DNA of 64,000 bases from assembly GCA_004297465.1 (NCBI GenBank), contig SCUB01000001.1, forward strand, positions 62,001-126,000. Direction: 5' to 3'. A program made the position numbers and the translations under genes. Of this stretch, positions 41,372-51,525 are shown one piece after another. The notes under the pieces are model-generated. The model was not told the origin of the DNA, did not search any database, and saw nothing but the letters and a program-made list of their open reading frames with translations. How positions within the stretch are numbered: position 1 is the stretch's first letter; every line of letters begins with the position of its first letter. The DNA comes from Xanthobacteraceae bacterium (lineage in GTDB: Bacteria; Pseudomonadota; Alphaproteobacteria; Rhizobiales; Xanthobacteraceae).

Positions 41372-41875
41372 ATGCCGTTCGTCATTTCGGCCGGATGGTT
41401 TCGCGCGGCGCTGCTGGCGGCAATGCTCGCCATGCCCGCCGTCGCCCTCGCGGTGCAGCCTGACGAGATCATGAAGGATCCGGCGCAGGAGGCGCGCGCC
41501 CGCAACCTGTCGCGCGAACTGCGCTGCATGGTGTGCCAGAACCAGTCGATCGACGATTCCGACGCACCGCTGGCCCGCGACCTGCGCCTTCTGGTGCGCG
41601 AACGCATCGGCGCCGGCGACAGCGACGGCCAGGTGATCAATTTCCTGGTCGCCCGCTATGGCGAGTTCGTGCTGCTCAAGCCTCGCTTCGAACTGCATAC
41701 CCTGCTGTTGTGGGGTGTGCCGCCGGCGGTGCTGGTGCTGGGTGCGCTGGCGCTGTGGGTCAATGCCCGCCGCCGTCGCGCGCCGGCTTCGTCCGTTCCG
41801 GAGATTGCCCCCTTGAGCGCCGAGGAGCAGCGGCGATTACGTCGCTTGATTTCAGACGATGGACGAGGTAAATAG
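41372..41875 (+). CDS. ccmH: Cytochrome c maturation thiol protein CcmH
   Basis: A 167-residue CcmH (CycL). After a signal peptide ([18 protein letters not shown]) comes the redox motif [20 protein letters not shown] (CxxC, about residues 50-53), then [20 protein letters not shown] and [13 protein letters not shown]-terminal membrane helix follows ([20 protein letters not shown]). It reduces the apocytochrome heme-binding thiols. The fused TPR part seen in enterobacterial CcmH is separate here, as CcmI. The ATG at 41372 has GGGGA 2-6 nt upstream. Confidence 0.95.
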   Translation: MPFVISAGWFRAALLAAMLAMPAVALAVQPDEIMKDPAQEARARNLSRELRCMVCQNQSIDDSDAPLARDLRLLVRERIGAGDSDGQVINFLVARYGEFVLLKPRFELHTLLLWGVPPAVLVLGALALWVNARRRRAPASSVPEIAPLSAEEQRRLRRLISDDGRGK

Positions 41876-42022
41876 CGTAACTGTATGATTATATTTTGAA
41901 ATAAGAATAATAACGAAATTACCAAAGTTTAATTCCGCAGACAGCGCGCCGTAACCTCGCATCCTCCATCTTGGCCTTCGCCCCGATGCCTATTCCGGCA
42001 TCCGGTGGGTTCCAGACTGGAG
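41876..42022. other. AT-rich intergenic region upstream of degP
   Basis: Its first half (about 41876-41935) is much richer in A and T than the surrounding genes, which makes it the likely promoter region of degP. No confident -35/-10 pair, envelope-stress sigma motif or terminator could be picked out. Confidence 0.4.
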
Positions 42023-43633
42023 ATGCGTTTCATGACCGGCAGCCCCGTACATCCCCCCCATTCCATGCTCCCGGCGAACCGTGCCGCGCCGCGCCGCGCC
42101 GCGTCGGCGCCTTGGCGCCGGCGCGCGCTGATGGCGTCGGTTGCCCTCGGCCTCGGCGCCGCGTCATTTGGCCTGACCGTGCCGCAGGCCCGTGCCGATC
42201 TGTTCGGCCGTGCGCAGGCTCAGGTCAGTTCCGACATGAGCAAGGTGCAGCGCCCGGCCGGCTTTGCCGATGTCGTCGAGCGCGTGAAGCCTTCGGTGAT
42301 TTCAGTCCGCGTCAAGATGGGGGAAAAATCCGGCAATGAGAAATCGGCGCGCCGCGATCGCGATCGCGGCGATGAGGATTCGCCGTTCGCGCCGGGCTCC
42401 CCGCTCGATCGCTTCTTCCGCCGCTTCGGCGGGCCCGACGGCATGCCCGGCATGCGCGGCCCGCGCTTCCGCGAGCGCGTCACCGGGCAGGGCTCCGGCT
42501 TCTTCATCTCGGCCGACGGCTTTGCCGTCACCAATAACCATGTCGTCGACGGCGCCGACACCGTCGAGGTCATGACCGACGACAGCAAGACCTATACCGC
42601 CAAGGTGATCGGCGTCGATCCGCGCACCGATGTGGCGCTGATCAAGATCGATGGCCGCAGCGATTTCCCGTTCGCCAAGCTGTCCGACAATGCGCCGCGC
42701 ATCGGCGACTGGGTGCTTGCGGTCGGCAATCCGTTCGGCCTCGGCGGCACCGTGACCGCCGGCATCGTGTCGGCGCGCGGCCGCGACATCGGCAACGGCC
42801 CCTATGACGACTTCATCCAGATCGACGCGCCGGTCAACAAGGGCAATTCCGGCGGTCCGGCGTTCAATACCGACGGCGAGGTGATCGGCGTCAACACCGC
42901 GATCTTCTCACCCTCCGGCGGCAGTGTCGGCATCGCCTTCGCGATCCCCTCGACGACGGTCAAGTCGGTGGTGGCCCAGCTCAAGGACAAGGGCTCGGTC
43001 ACGCGCGGCTGGATCGGCGTGCAGATTCAGACCGTGACGCCGGAGATCGCCGAAAGCCTCGGCCTCAAGCGCAATGAAGGCGCGCTGGTCGCCGAGCCGC
43101 AGGCCAACGGCCCGGCGGTCAAGGCCGGCGTCGAGGCCGGTGACGTCATCACCGCCGTCAACGACAAGCCGGTGCGCGATGCGCGCGATCTCGCCCGTAC
43201 CATCGGCGCGATGCCGCCCGGTACATCGATCAAGCTCACGCTCATGCGCAAGGGCACGGAAAAAACCGTGTCGGTGATGCTCGGCGAACTGCCGAACGTG
43301 GTCAAGCAGTCGCGTTCCAGCAGCGAGGGCGGCGAGCGCCGCGGCACCGACCTGCCGCGCCTCGGCGTGACGGTCGCGCCGGCGGCCTCGGTCGCGGGCG
43401 CCGGCAAGGACGGCGTGGTGATCACCTCGGTCGAGCCGAACAGCGCGGCGGCCGAACGCGGCGTCAAGGAGGGCGATGTCATCCTCGATGTCGGCGGCAA
43501 GGCGGTCAGCAGCGCCGACGAGGTGCGCGATGCGCTCAGCGCCGCGCGCGCCGATGGCAAGGCCAGCGTGCTGATTCGCCTGCGCTCGGGCGATGCGTCC
43601 CGCTTCATCGCGCTCCCGGTCGGGCGCGGCTGA
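42023..43633 (+). CDS. degP: DegP/HtrA periplasmic serine protease-chaperone
   Basis: A 536-residue DegP. The signal sequence is near residues 30-60 (ALMASVALGLGAASFGLTVP, then QARAD). The protease domain has the triad His in AVTNNHVVDGADTV (about 172), Asp in RTDVALIKIDG (about 201) and Ser in NKGNSGGPAFNTDGEVIG (about 275). PDZ1 begins RGWIGVQIQTVTPEIAESLG and PDZ2 ends SAAAERGVKEGDVILDVGG. It degrades misfolded envelope proteins. It follows ccmH as in other rhizobia. Starts at 42005, 42023 and 42032 are possible. Confidence 0.95.
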   Translation: MRFMTGSPVHPPHSMLPANRAAPRRAASAPWRRRALMASVALGLGAASFGLTVPQARADLFGRAQAQVSSDMSKVQRPAGFADVVERVKPSVISVRVKMGEKSGNEKSARRDRDRGDEDSPFAPGSPLDRFFRRFGGPDGMPGMRGPRFRERVTGQGSGFFISADGFAVTNNHVVDGADTVEVMTDDSKTYTAKVIGVDPRTDVALIKIDGRSDFPFAKLSDNAPRIGDWVLAVGNPFGLGGTVTAGIVSARGRDIGNGPYDDFIQIDAPVNKGNSGGPAFNTDGEVIGVNTAIFSPSGGSVGIAFAIPSTTVKSVVAQLKDKGSVTRGWIGVQIQTVTPEIAESLGLKRNEGALVAEPQANGPAVKAGVEAGDVITAVNDKPVRDARDLARTIGAMPPGTSIKLTLMRKGTEKTVSVMLGELPNVVKQSRSSSEGGERRGTDLPRLGVTVAPAASVAGAGKDGVVITSVEPNSAAAERGVKEGDVILDVGGKAVSSADEVRDALSAARADGKASVLIRLRSGDASRFIALPVGRG

Positions 43634-43693
43634 GACGAACACGGATGGGAGTGGCTACCGGCATTCTTCGCCCCCGCTAGGCGGTCATTCCCC

Positions 43694-43725
43694 GGGGACG
43701 GGTGCAATACCCGTCCCCACCTTTT
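43694..43725 (+). terminator. Hairpin terminator after degP
   Basis: A perfect 10-bp stem GGGGACGGGT (43694-43703) / ACCCGTCCCC (43709-43718) with loop GCAAT, followed by ACCTTTT. It sits 60 nt after the degP stop, so it probably ends the ccm-degP transcript. Confidence 0.7.
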
Positions 43726-43933
43726 GCTGAGCCAGCGCCCTGACGGATCGAAGCCCCCCTCCGTCGGAGTGGCGTGTGGGCGGTGGAGTTCCCCCAGCTC
43801 CGCCGCCCACGTTGCTTCCGGGCCCCACCCGGCTTGCCAGAGCCGCGCGCCTTGCGCCATGTAAGGGAAGGTAAAACCAGCCTTGACCGATTCCGGCCTC
43901 CCATTTGCCGGCCCAGACAGTTCCGGCCCGACC
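43726..43933 (+). other. Structured leader of the second two-component operon
   Basis: No gene is seen. Two further hairpins are present before the response regulator: GACGGA-N12-TCCGTC (43742-43765), and a 13-bp stem at 43776-43788 / 43798-43810 (GTGGGCGGTGGAG with CTCCGCCGCCCAC, one G-T pair, loop TTCCCCCAG). They lie 5' of the gene, so they may act as an RNA leader or as part of the termination region. Confidence 0.45.
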
Positions 43934-44614
43934 ATGCGTCTGCTCATCATCGAGGATGACCGCGACTCCGCCGACTACCTCGTGAAGGCTTTTCGCGAGG
44001 CCGGCCACGTCGCCGATCATGCCGCCGATGGCGAGGAGGGGCTGGCGCTCGCCGACGGCGGCGATTACGACGCCCTGATCGTCGACCGCATGCTGCCGCG
44101 GCGCGACGGACTGTCGGTGATCGGCGCGCTGCGCGACAAGGGCAACCAGACCCCGGCGCTGATCCTGTCCGCGCTCGGCCAGGTCGACGACCGCGTCAAG
44201 GGCCTGCGCGCCGGCGGCGACGACTACCTGCCGAAGCCCTATTCGTTCGCCGAGCTTCTGGCCCGCGTCGAGGTGCTGTCGCGCCGCCGCGGCGGCCGCG
44301 GCGAGGAAATGACCTACCGCGTCGGCGACCTCGAGCTCGACCGCCTGTCGCATCAGGTGACGCGCGGCGCGCAGGAAATCCTGCTGCAGCCGCGCGAGTT
44401 CCGCCTGCTCGAATACCTGATGAAGCACGCCGGACAGGTGGTAACCCGCACCATGCTGCTCGAAAACGTCTGGGACTATCACTTCGACCCGCAGACCAAC
44501 GTCATCGACGTGCACGTCTCGCGGCTGCGCGCCAAGATCGACAAGGGCTTCGAACGCCCGCTGCTGCACACCGTGCGCGGCGCCGGATACATGATCCGTG
44601 ACGGCCTTCGGTAA
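43934..44614 (+). CDS. OmpR-type response regulator
   Basis: A 226-residue regulator. Receiver: MRLLIIEDDRDSADYLVKAF, phosphoacceptor Asp in ALIVDRMLPRRDGLSV (about 51), Lys in DDYLPKPYSFAELL. The DNA-binding domain has LLQPREFRLLEYLMKHAGQV and TNVIDVHVSRLRAKIDKGFE. The ATG at 43934 is used; the open frame extends to 43883 with unconvincing sequence. It overlaps the kinase gene by 17 nt. In rhizobia this pair lies between degP and glnE. Target genes are not known from the sequence. Confidence 0.88.
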   Translation: MRLLIIEDDRDSADYLVKAFREAGHVADHAADGEEGLALADGGDYDALIVDRMLPRRDGLSVIGALRDKGNQTPALILSALGQVDDRVKGLRAGGDDYLPKPYSFAELLARVEVLSRRRGGRGEEMTYRVGDLELDRLSHQVTRGAQEILLQPREFRLLEYLMKHAGQVVTRTMLLENVWDYHFDPQTNVIDVHVSRLRAKIDKGFERPLLHTVRGAGYMIRDGLR

Positions 44615-46061
44615 GCTCATCCGCACCACGGCATTCCGGCTCACGCTGGTCTATCTGCTGCTGTTTGCGCTGTTCGCCGCCTCGCTGCTCGGCTATTTCG
44701 CCTGGAACACGCGCCGCCTCATCACCGAGCAGATCACCGCCACCGTCAACACCGAGATGGGGGAGCTGATCGATCATTACCAGCAGGGCGGGTTGCGCCG
44801 GCTGACGGTCGAGGTGGAGAACCGCGCGCTGCGGCCGGGCTCGAACCTTTATCTCGTCAGCAACCCGCAGGGTCAGGGCATCGCCGGCAACGTCGCCTCG
44901 CTGGGGCCCGGGGTGATGAGCCGCGTCGGCTGGAGCGAGACCTTCTACCAGCGCCTTGACGATCCGGGCGAGCGTAACGGCGACGAGCATCACGCCATCG
45001 TCCGCGTTTATGAATTGACCAACGGGTTCCGCGTTCTGGTCGGCCGCGACGTCGAGGAACGGCGGCGGCTGTTCGGCGTCATCACGGCGGCGGCGCGGTG
45101 GTCGATACTGGTGGTGATCGTGCTCGGCGTCGGCGGCGGCATCTTCGTCGGACGGCGGGTGCTGCGCCGCATTGACGCCATGACCGCCTCGACCCAGCGC
45201 ATCATGGCCGGCAATCTCGGCGAACGCCTGCCGGTCGGGCGCAGCGGCGACGAGCTCGATCGCCTCGCCGGCAACCTCAATGTCATGCTCGAGCGCATCG
45301 AGGCGTTGATGGGCGGTCTCAAGGAAGTCTCGGACAATATCGCCCACGACCTCAAGACGCCGCTGACGCGGCTGCGCAATCGTTGCGAGGCGGCGCTGGC
45401 ATCCGGCTCGGAAGCCGGCCATCGCGCCGCGCTGGAGCAGACCATCGAGGAATCCGATGGTCTGATCCGCACCTTCGACGCCCTTTTGATGATCGCGCGC
45501 GCCGAATCCGGGCAGGCGCGCGACGGCATGACGAAATTCGACGGCGCGGAAGTCGCGCGCGGCATTCACGAGCTTTACGAGCCGCTGGCCGAGGACAAGG
45601 GACTGGCGCTCCGGGTCGATGCGCCGGTTGCCATGCCGCTTTACGGCAGCCGCGAGCTGATCGGCCAGGCGCTCGCCAATCTTGTGGAAAACGCCATCAA
45701 GTACGGCGTGCCGGCGCCCGGCTCGTCGCAGTCCGAGATCGTTGTCGCGGCGCTGGCCGACGGCGAGCGCGTGTTTCTCAGCGTCGCCGACCACGGCCCT
45801 GGAATTTCGGAACAGGATCGGCGCCGCGTGGTCGAACGTTTCGTGCGGCTTGAGGCCAGCCGCACCGAGCCCGGATCCGGTCTGGGATTAAGTTTGGCTT
45901 CGGCTGTTGCCACGCTGCACGGTGGCGAATTAAGACTGGAGGACAATCATCCGGGGCTGCGCGCCGTTCTTGCGTTGCCCGGCCGGGGACCGGAGCCGAC
46001 ACTCGATGACGCAGAGCGCGGAAACCCACGCAGCGGGGAGCATGCTGGCCGCGCGACTTGA
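44598..46061 (+). CDS. Sensor histidine kinase partner
   Basis: A 487-residue kinase from a GTG inside the regulator gene. Membrane helices are at LTLVYLLLFALFAASLLGYF (about 15-34) and SILVVIVLGVGGGIFVGRRV (about 168-187). A HAMP-like part follows (MTASTQRIMAGNLGERLPV). The His box is SDNIAHDLKTPLTRLRNRCE (about 252). The ATPase part has NLVENAIKYG, DHGPGISEQ and GSGLGLSLASAV. Its 3' end overlaps glnE by 56 nt, so kinase and glnE may be expressed together. Confidence 0.9.
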   Translation: MTAFGKLIRTTAFRLTLVYLLLFALFAASLLGYFAWNTRRLITEQITATVNTEMGELIDHYQQGGLRRLTVEVENRALRPGSNLYLVSNPQGQGIAGNVASLGPGVMSRVGWSETFYQRLDDPGERNGDEHHAIVRVYELTNGFRVLVGRDVEERRRLFGVITAAARWSILVVIVLGVGGGIFVGRRVLRRIDAMTASTQRIMAGNLGERLPVGRSGDELDRLAGNLNVMLERIEALMGGLKEVSDNIAHDLKTPLTRLRNRCEAALASGSEAGHRAALEQTIEESDGLIRTFDALLMIARAESGQARDGMTKFDGAEVARGIHELYEPLAEDKGLALRVDAPVAMPLYGSRELIGQALANLVENAIKYGVPAPGSSQSEIVVAALADGERVFLSVADHGPGISEQDRRRVVERFVRLEASRTEPGSGLGLSLASAVATLHGGELRLEDNHPGLRAVLALPGRGPEPTLDDAERGNPRSGEHAGRAT

Positions 46062-48963
46062 ACGCGCGCCTCATCCATTTCCGCCCGACCAGGCCACCGG
46101 TCGATGGGCTACGTGGCTTGAGGAACTGGCGCCGGAACGGGCCGCCGAACTGACCGGGCTGCTGCGGTCACACCCTTGCGCCGCCGCCGTGCTCGACGGC
46201 ATCGCGGAATCCTCGCCCTATCTGTTCGATCTGATGCGCGCCGACGCGGAGCGCCTCGTACGGCTGTTGCGCTGCGATCCCGATGCGCGGTTCGACGAGT
46301 TGATCGACGGCACCGTCGCAGCGGTCGCTGCGGCCACTGATGAAGCCGAGGTGATGCGATCCCTGCGGCTGATGAAGGCGGAGGCCGCGCTGCTGATCGC
46401 GCTGTGCGACATTGGCGGCGCGTGGACGGTGATGCGCGTCACCCAGGCGCTGACCGACATCGCCGACACCGCGGTGCGGTGCGCGGTGCGTCATCAGCTC
46501 GCGCGCGAGGCGGCGCGCGGTCGCCTCGCGCCGCCCGATCCTGCTCGGCCCGAGGCCGGCAGCGGGCTCGTGGTGCTGGCCATGGGCAAGATGGGCGCGG
46601 GCGAACTCAACTATTCCAGCGACATCGACCTTATCGTCTTTTACAACCTTGCCGCGCCGACGCTGGCGCCCGGCATCGAGCCGCAGCCGTTCTTCGTGCG
46701 CGTCGCGCAAGGCATCGCCCGGCTGCTCAGTCAACGCACCGGCGATGGCTACGTGTTCCGCGTCGATCTGCGGCTGCGCCCCGATCCGGCCTCGACCCCG
46801 GTGGCGATCTCGACCGCCGCCGCGCTGGAATACTATGAGCGCGAGGGCCGCACCTGGGAGCGCGCCGCCATGATCAAGGCGCGCCCCTGTGCCGGCGACA
46901 TCGAGGCCGGGCAGGCGCTGCTTTCCGAGATCGCGCCGTTCGTCTGGCGCAAGCACCTCGACTTTGCCGCGCTAGCCGATGTGCACGACATGAAGCGGCA
47001 GATGCACGCCTACAAGGGCCACAGCGAGATCGCCGTCGAGGGCCACAACATCAAGCTTGGGCGCGGCGGCATCCGCGAGATCGAATTTTTCGTCCAGACC
47101 CAGCAGTTGATCGCGGGTGGACGGCACGCACCCTTGCGTGTGCGCACCACGCTCGATGCGCTCGATGCGCTGGTCGACCTGACATGGATCGACGGCGACA
47201 CTCGCGACGAGATGCGTGAGGCCTACTTCTTCCTGCGCGAGGCCGAGCATCGCCTGCAGATGATGGCCGACGAGCAGACCCATACGCTGCCGGAAGATCA
47301 CGACGAGGTCGACCGCTACGCGCATTTTCTTGGCTTTGCCGGGCGCGATGCGTTTGCCGCCGTGCTGCTGGGCCATCTCAATCGCGTCCAGGGCCATTAT
47401 GCGCGGCTGTTCGAGGCCGTGCCCGACAAGGCGCCCACCACCCCCGACCTGGATTACACGTGCGGGCCCGGCGACATCCGCCTGGTCGAATACCTGTCGT
47501 CGCTTGGGTTCAAGCAGCCGGTGCATGCGGCGGGAACCATCGCGCTGTGGTTCGAGGGCGAGTATCGGACGCTGCGGGGCGAGGCCGCGCTGCGCGTTTT
47601 CACGACGCTGGTGCCCGATCTCGTCGCTGGCCTTGCGCAAGGGGAGAACCCCGACACGGCGCTCAACCAGTTCGATCGTTTCCTGCAGGCCTTGCAGCGC
47701 GGCGCGCGGCTGTTCACGCTGTTGCAGCAGAACCGCGATCTGGTCTCGCTGATCACGCTTATCCTCGGCACCGCGCCGCGGCTCAGCGACATGCTGGCGC
47801 GCCAGCCGCAGGTGATGGACGGGCTGATCGATCCGCGCTTCTTCGGCGCGCTGCCGCAGCGCGCCGAGATTCAAAGCCGGCTGGCCGCTTCGCTGGTGGA
47901 CGCGCAGTCCTATGAGGACTTCCTCGACCGGCTGCGGCTGTTCGGCCAGGAAAGCCTGTTCCTGCTCGGCATGCGCATCCTGTCGGGCACCGTGTCGGCG
48001 CAGATCGCCGGCGAATCCTTCGCCGACGTCGCCGACGGCATCGTCCAGATCGTGCACGAGAAGGTCGAGGAGCAGTTCGCGCTCCAGCACGGCCGCCTGC
48101 GCGGCCAGGAGACGGCGATCGTCGCGCTCGGCAAGCTCGGCAGCCGCGAGATGACGGCGGCATCCGACCTCGATCTCATCGTCATCTACGACTACGACGA
48201 CGAATACCCGGATTCCGACGGCCCGAAATCGCTGCACGGCGCGCAGTATTTCGCGCGCCTGACGCACCGCCTCATCAACGCCTTCACCACGCGCACCAAT
48301 GTCGGCGTGCTCTACGAGGTCGACATGCGGTTGCGGCCGTCGGGCCGGGCCGGGCCGGTGGCGACGCGTATCGATTCGTTTGCCGAATACCAGAAGCAGG
48401 AAGCCTGGACCTGGGAACATCTGGCGCTGGCGCGCGCGCGCGTCGTGTCGGCCTCGCCGGTGTTCCGCGCCCGCATCGAGGCCGTGATCGCCGGCATCCT
48501 GCAGCGGCCGCGCGATGCCAAGCTGCTCGCCAGCGATGTCTCCGAAATGCGGCGGGCGATCGCGGCGGAAAAGGGCGAGGACGACATCTGGGATCTCAAG
48601 ACCGCCGCCGGCGGGCTGATCGACATCGAGTTCATCGCCCAGTTCCTGCAACTGGCGCATGGCGCGCGGCTGCCGCAGATTTTCGACACCAATACCCTGC
48701 ACGTGCTCGACAAGGCGGCAAGGCTCGGCGTTCTTTCGGCCGCCGACGCCGACGTGCTGCGGCCGGCGACGCGGCTCTATCACGACGTCACGCAGATTCT
48801 GCGGCTGTGCCTGAGCGAGCGGTTCAAGCCGGAAGAGGCCGGCGCCAACCTGTTGCGAGTGCTGACGCACGCCGCGGACGAACCGGATTTCTCCGCTCTT
48901 GAAGCCAGGCTGCGCGACACCCAGCAGGACGTGCGCCGCATCTTCCTGCGCCTGGTCGGCTAG
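46006..48963 (+). CDS. glnE: Bifunctional glutamine synthetase adenylyltransferase/deadenylase GlnE
   Basis: A 985-residue GlnE that adds or removes AMP on glutamine synthetase in response to the PII protein. It has two nucleotidyltransferase domains. The first has GKMGAGELNYSSDIDLIVFY, with the DxD acid pair, and RTGDGYVFRVDLRLRPDPAS. The second has LGKLGSREMTAASDLDLIVI and LYEVDMRLRPSGRAGPVATR. The first is the likely deadenylase and the second the adenylylase, by family order. The ATG at 46006 overlaps the kinase gene end by 56 nt. Intact and full length. Confidence 0.95.
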   Translation: MTQSAETHAAGSMLAARLERAPHPFPPDQATGRWATWLEELAPERAAELTGLLRSHPCAAAVLDGIAESSPYLFDLMRADAERLVRLLRCDPDARFDELIDGTVAAVAAATDEAEVMRSLRLMKAEAALLIALCDIGGAWTVMRVTQALTDIADTAVRCAVRHQLAREAARGRLAPPDPARPEAGSGLVVLAMGKMGAGELNYSSDIDLIVFYNLAAPTLAPGIEPQPFFVRVAQGIARLLSQRTGDGYVFRVDLRLRPDPASTPVAISTAAALEYYEREGRTWERAAMIKARPCAGDIEAGQALLSEIAPFVWRKHLDFAALADVHDMKRQMHAYKGHSEIAVEGHNIKLGRGGIREIEFFVQTQQLIAGGRHAPLRVRTTLDALDALVDLTWIDGDTRDEMREAYFFLREAEHRLQMMADEQTHTLPEDHDEVDRYAHFLGFAGRDAFAAVLLGHLNRVQGHYARLFEAVPDKAPTTPDLDYTCGPGDIRLVEYLSSLGFKQPVHAAGTIALWFEGEYRTLRGEAALRVFTTLVPDLVAGLAQGENPDTALNQFDRFLQALQRGARLFTLLQQNRDLVSLITLILGTAPRLSDMLARQPQVMDGLIDPRFFGALPQRAEIQSRLAASLVDAQSYEDFLDRLRLFGQESLFLLGMRILSGTVSAQIAGESFADVADGIVQIVHEKVEEQFALQHGRLRGQETAIVALGKLGSREMTAASDLDLIVIYDYDDEYPDSDGPKSLHGAQYFARLTHRLINAFTTRTNVGVLYEVDMRLRPSGRAGPVATRIDSFAEYQKQEAWTWEHLALARARVVSASPVFRARIEAVIAGILQRPRDAKLLASDVSEMRRAIAAEKGEDDIWDLKTAAGGLIDIEFIAQFLQLAHGARLPQIFDTNTLHVLDKAARLGVLSAADADVLRPATRLYHDVTQILRLCLSERFKPEEAGANLLRVLTHAADEPDFSALEARLRDTQQDVRRIFLRLVG

Positions 48964-48985
48964 GGCGCGATCTTCGTTGCGCGCG
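48964..48985. terminator. Short inverted repeat between convergent glnE and kinase genes
   Basis: GGCGCG (48964-48969) and CGCGCC (48980-48985) flank a 10-nt loop, directly after the glnE stop. There is no T-run, so this is only a weak terminator candidate serving both converging genes. Confidence 0.35.
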
Positions 48986-48992
48986 CCAACCC

Positions 48993-51314
48993 TCAGGCGG
49001 CGGTAGCGTGCGGCTTGTACGGCATGCGGCCGTCGCGCGGCAGGCGGACGAGGACGGTGGTACCCTGGCCGGGCTGCGAGCGCAGCCGCATGCGGCCGCC
49101 GTGCAGCGCGGTCAGCGACTTGGCGATGGCGAGGCCAAGGCCGGAGCCGTGGTAGCTCTTGGCGAGCTGGCTCTCGACCTGCTCGAACGGACGGCCGAGC
49201 CGGCCGATCGCCTCGCGCGAGATGCCGATTCCGGTATCCGAGATGCGCAGCACCACGGACTGCGCGCAGATGCGGCTCTGCACCTCGATCTGGCCGCCCT
49301 CCGGCGTGAACTTCACCGCGTTCGACAGCAGGTTGACGGCGATCTGCTTCATGGCGCGACGGTCGGCGACGACATGAATGCCGTCATCGATGGCGGCGCT
49401 GAGCGTCAGCCGCTTGTTGTCGGCGCGTCCCGAGACCACGCGCAGCGCCTCGTCGAGCACCTGCGACAGATCGAGATCCTCAAGGTCGAACTTCATGCGG
49501 CCGGCTTCGATCTTCGACATATCGAGCACGTCGTTGATGACCTCTAGCAGATACTGGCCGCTGGCGAGGATGTCGCGGCAATACTCGTGATATCTTTCCG
49601 AGCCGAGCGGGCCGAACATGCCGCCGCCCATCACCTCGGAGAAGCCGATGATGGCGTTGAGCGGCGTGCGCAGTTCGTGGCTCATGTTGGCGAGGAATTT
49701 CGACTTGGCCTGGCTGGCTTCCTCGGCGCGGTCCTTCTCGCGGGCATACTTCTCGGCAAGGTCGGTGAGCTCGCGCGCCTGCTGCTGGAGCTGGAGCTGG
49801 GACTGTCGCAGCTCGGCGACCGAGGCGCGCAGCTGCGCTTCGTTCTCCATCAGCTTCTGCTCGTGACGCTTGATCGTGGTGATGTCGGTGCCGACCGACA
49901 CGTAACCGCCGTCCTTGGTGCGGCGCTCGCTGATGTGCAGCCAGTTGCCGTCCTCGATCCGGGCCTCGAAGGTGCGCGCGCCCGGCAGCGGGGCGGCCTC
50001 GCCGGTGAGCCGCGTGAGCACCACCGGCATCTGCCCGACCTCGGCGATGGTCTCGTAGGAGATGCCGGGCGTCACGGCGCTGCCCGGCAGCTTGTGCAGC
50101 TTCTGGAAATGTGAGTTGCACAGCACCAGGCGGTTGTCGGCATCCCACAGCACGAAGGCGGCGGGAATGCTCTCGATGGCGTCGCGCAACCGCACGTCGG
50201 CCTCGGCGGATTTCTGGGCCAGGCTCTTTTGCTCGGTGATGTCGACGGCGATCCCGATCAGGTGCGGGCCCGAACGATCCTTCGGGTGCGTGACCTCGCA
50301 GCGCGCCCGCAGCCAGACCCAGTGACCGTTGGCGTGGCGCACGCGGAAGGTCTGGTCGACGTGATCGATCTCGCCGGCGATCAACCGGTTGGCGAGGCCG
50401 AACAGGTCGATATCCTCGGAATGCACCAGCGCCTGGACGTCGCCGAAGGTCAGCAGCTCGTCGCGGTGGGCGAGCCCGAGCAGTTCGTACATCGAGCGCG
50501 ACCAGAAGATGCGGCCGCGCGCCAGGTCCCAGTCCCACAGTCCGCAATGGCCGCGATTGAGCGCGGTGTCGATACGCCCGCGCACCGCGTCGTTGATGAG
50601 GTCGGTTTCGCGGGCGCGCGCCGACTGCCAGTGGAAGGCGAAGCCGAGGATGAGGACGACGAAGCCGGTGGTGGCGGCCAGCGTGACCGTGAGGGCGGCG
50701 GTGGAGTGCCACATCTCGCCGCGTTCGTGGACGACGACGATCTGCAGCGCCGCCGACTTGAGTTGCCGCGATGTCGCCATCGCGCTCGAGGCGTCGGGCA
50801 GGGTGATGTCGAGAACGCCGGAGCGGTGGCCGAAGGTGACGATCGGCAGCATGGCGCCCAGCACGTCCGGCAGGTTGTGGCCGCGCAGCGCGCCATTGAG
50901 CGGCGCCCGCGCCAGGATATGCCCGTCGGCATCGGCGACCATGACGTGGCGGCCGGCCGCGCCGCCCCAGCCGGGAATGAGCGACGGCAGCAGGGTCTGC
51001 AGATGATCGGCCAGCGGCACGCGATTGTCGCGGCGGCTCAGTTCCGCGCGCTCCAGCCGTTCGGCGATGAGATCGGCGAGGGCCGCGACCTCGCGCTTTG
51101 CGGCGGCGAATTCCTGGCGGCGGATGTCGGCGATCTGGACGCTGGCGGCGATGCAGATGGTGATGAGGAAGGCGACGATCAGGGTGGGAACGGTGCGGCG
51201 CAGGAGCGGCTCGGCGGTCAGCAGCCGGTGATAGGCGGGCCGGGCGATCGATCGCGCCAATCCCTTGATCGAATCGGATTGGACGCACGTCTCCGCTGCA
51301 TGCGCGCGAGCCAT
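48993..51314 (-). CDS. PAS-domain sensor histidine kinase, PleC-like
   Basis: A 773-residue kinase. Two membrane helices ([20 protein letters not shown] about 42-61; [20 protein letters not shown] about 208-227) bracket a periplasmic sensor. Three PAS segments follow, with text such as [40 protein letters not shown] and [14 protein letters not shown]. After a coiled coil ([20 protein letters not shown]) the HisKA has [20 protein letters not shown] (His about 553) and [20 protein letters not shown], a PleC/DivJ-type pattern. ATPase: [29 protein letters not shown]. No regulator is adjacent, so it probably feeds a cell-cycle type phosphorelay (inference). Confidence 0.9.
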   Translation of the reverse strand: MARAHAAETCVQSDSIKGLARSIARPAYHRLLTAEPLLRRTVPTLIVAFLITICIAASVQIADIRRQEFAAAKREVAALADLIAERLERAELSRRDNRVPLADHLQTLLPSLIPGWGGAAGRHVMVADADGHILARAPLNGALRGHNLPDVLGAMLPIVTFGHRSGVLDITLPDASSAMATSRQLKSAALQIVVVHERGEMWHSTAALTVTLAATTGFVVLILGFAFHWQSARARETDLINDAVRGRIDTALNRGHCGLWDWDLARGRIFWSRSMYELLGLAHRDELLTFGDVQALVHSEDIDLFGLANRLIAGEIDHVDQTFRVRHANGHWVWLRARCEVTHPKDRSGPHLIGIAVDITEQKSLAQKSAEADVRLRDAIESIPAAFVLWDADNRLVLCNSHFQKLHKLPGSAVTPGISYETIAEVGQMPVVLTRLTGEAAPLPGARTFEARIEDGNWLHISERRTKDGGYVSVGTDITTIKRHEQKLMENEAQLRASVAELRQSQLQLQQQARELTDLAEKYAREKDRAEEASQAKSKFLANMSHELRTPLNAIIGFSEVMGGGMFGPLGSERYHEYCRDILASGQYLLEVINDVLDMSKIEAGRMKFDLEDLDLSQVLDEALRVVSGRADNKRLTLSAAIDDGIHVVADRRAMKQIAVNLLSNAVKFTPEGGQIEVQSRICAQSVVLRISDTGIGISREAIGRLGRPFEQVESQLAKSYHGSGLGLAIAKSLTALHGGRMRLRSQPGQGTTVLVRLPRDGRMPYKPHATAA

Positions 51315-51525
51315 GCCGACACCCCTCGGATTGTTGTTATTCCACCCCAGATCGGAAGCGATGGAAGCTGTCGCCTCGAATCAGTCTCGATTTGAATCGA
51401 GCTTGGCCGATTTGTCGAGAGTCAACGATTCGTTAATGGCGAAAAATTTTTGCCCAGAGGAATCTATCAGCGCCGGAAACCCGTGCGCATGGCGCATGGT
51501 TGAGTCCGAACCGTGAACGGCGTGG

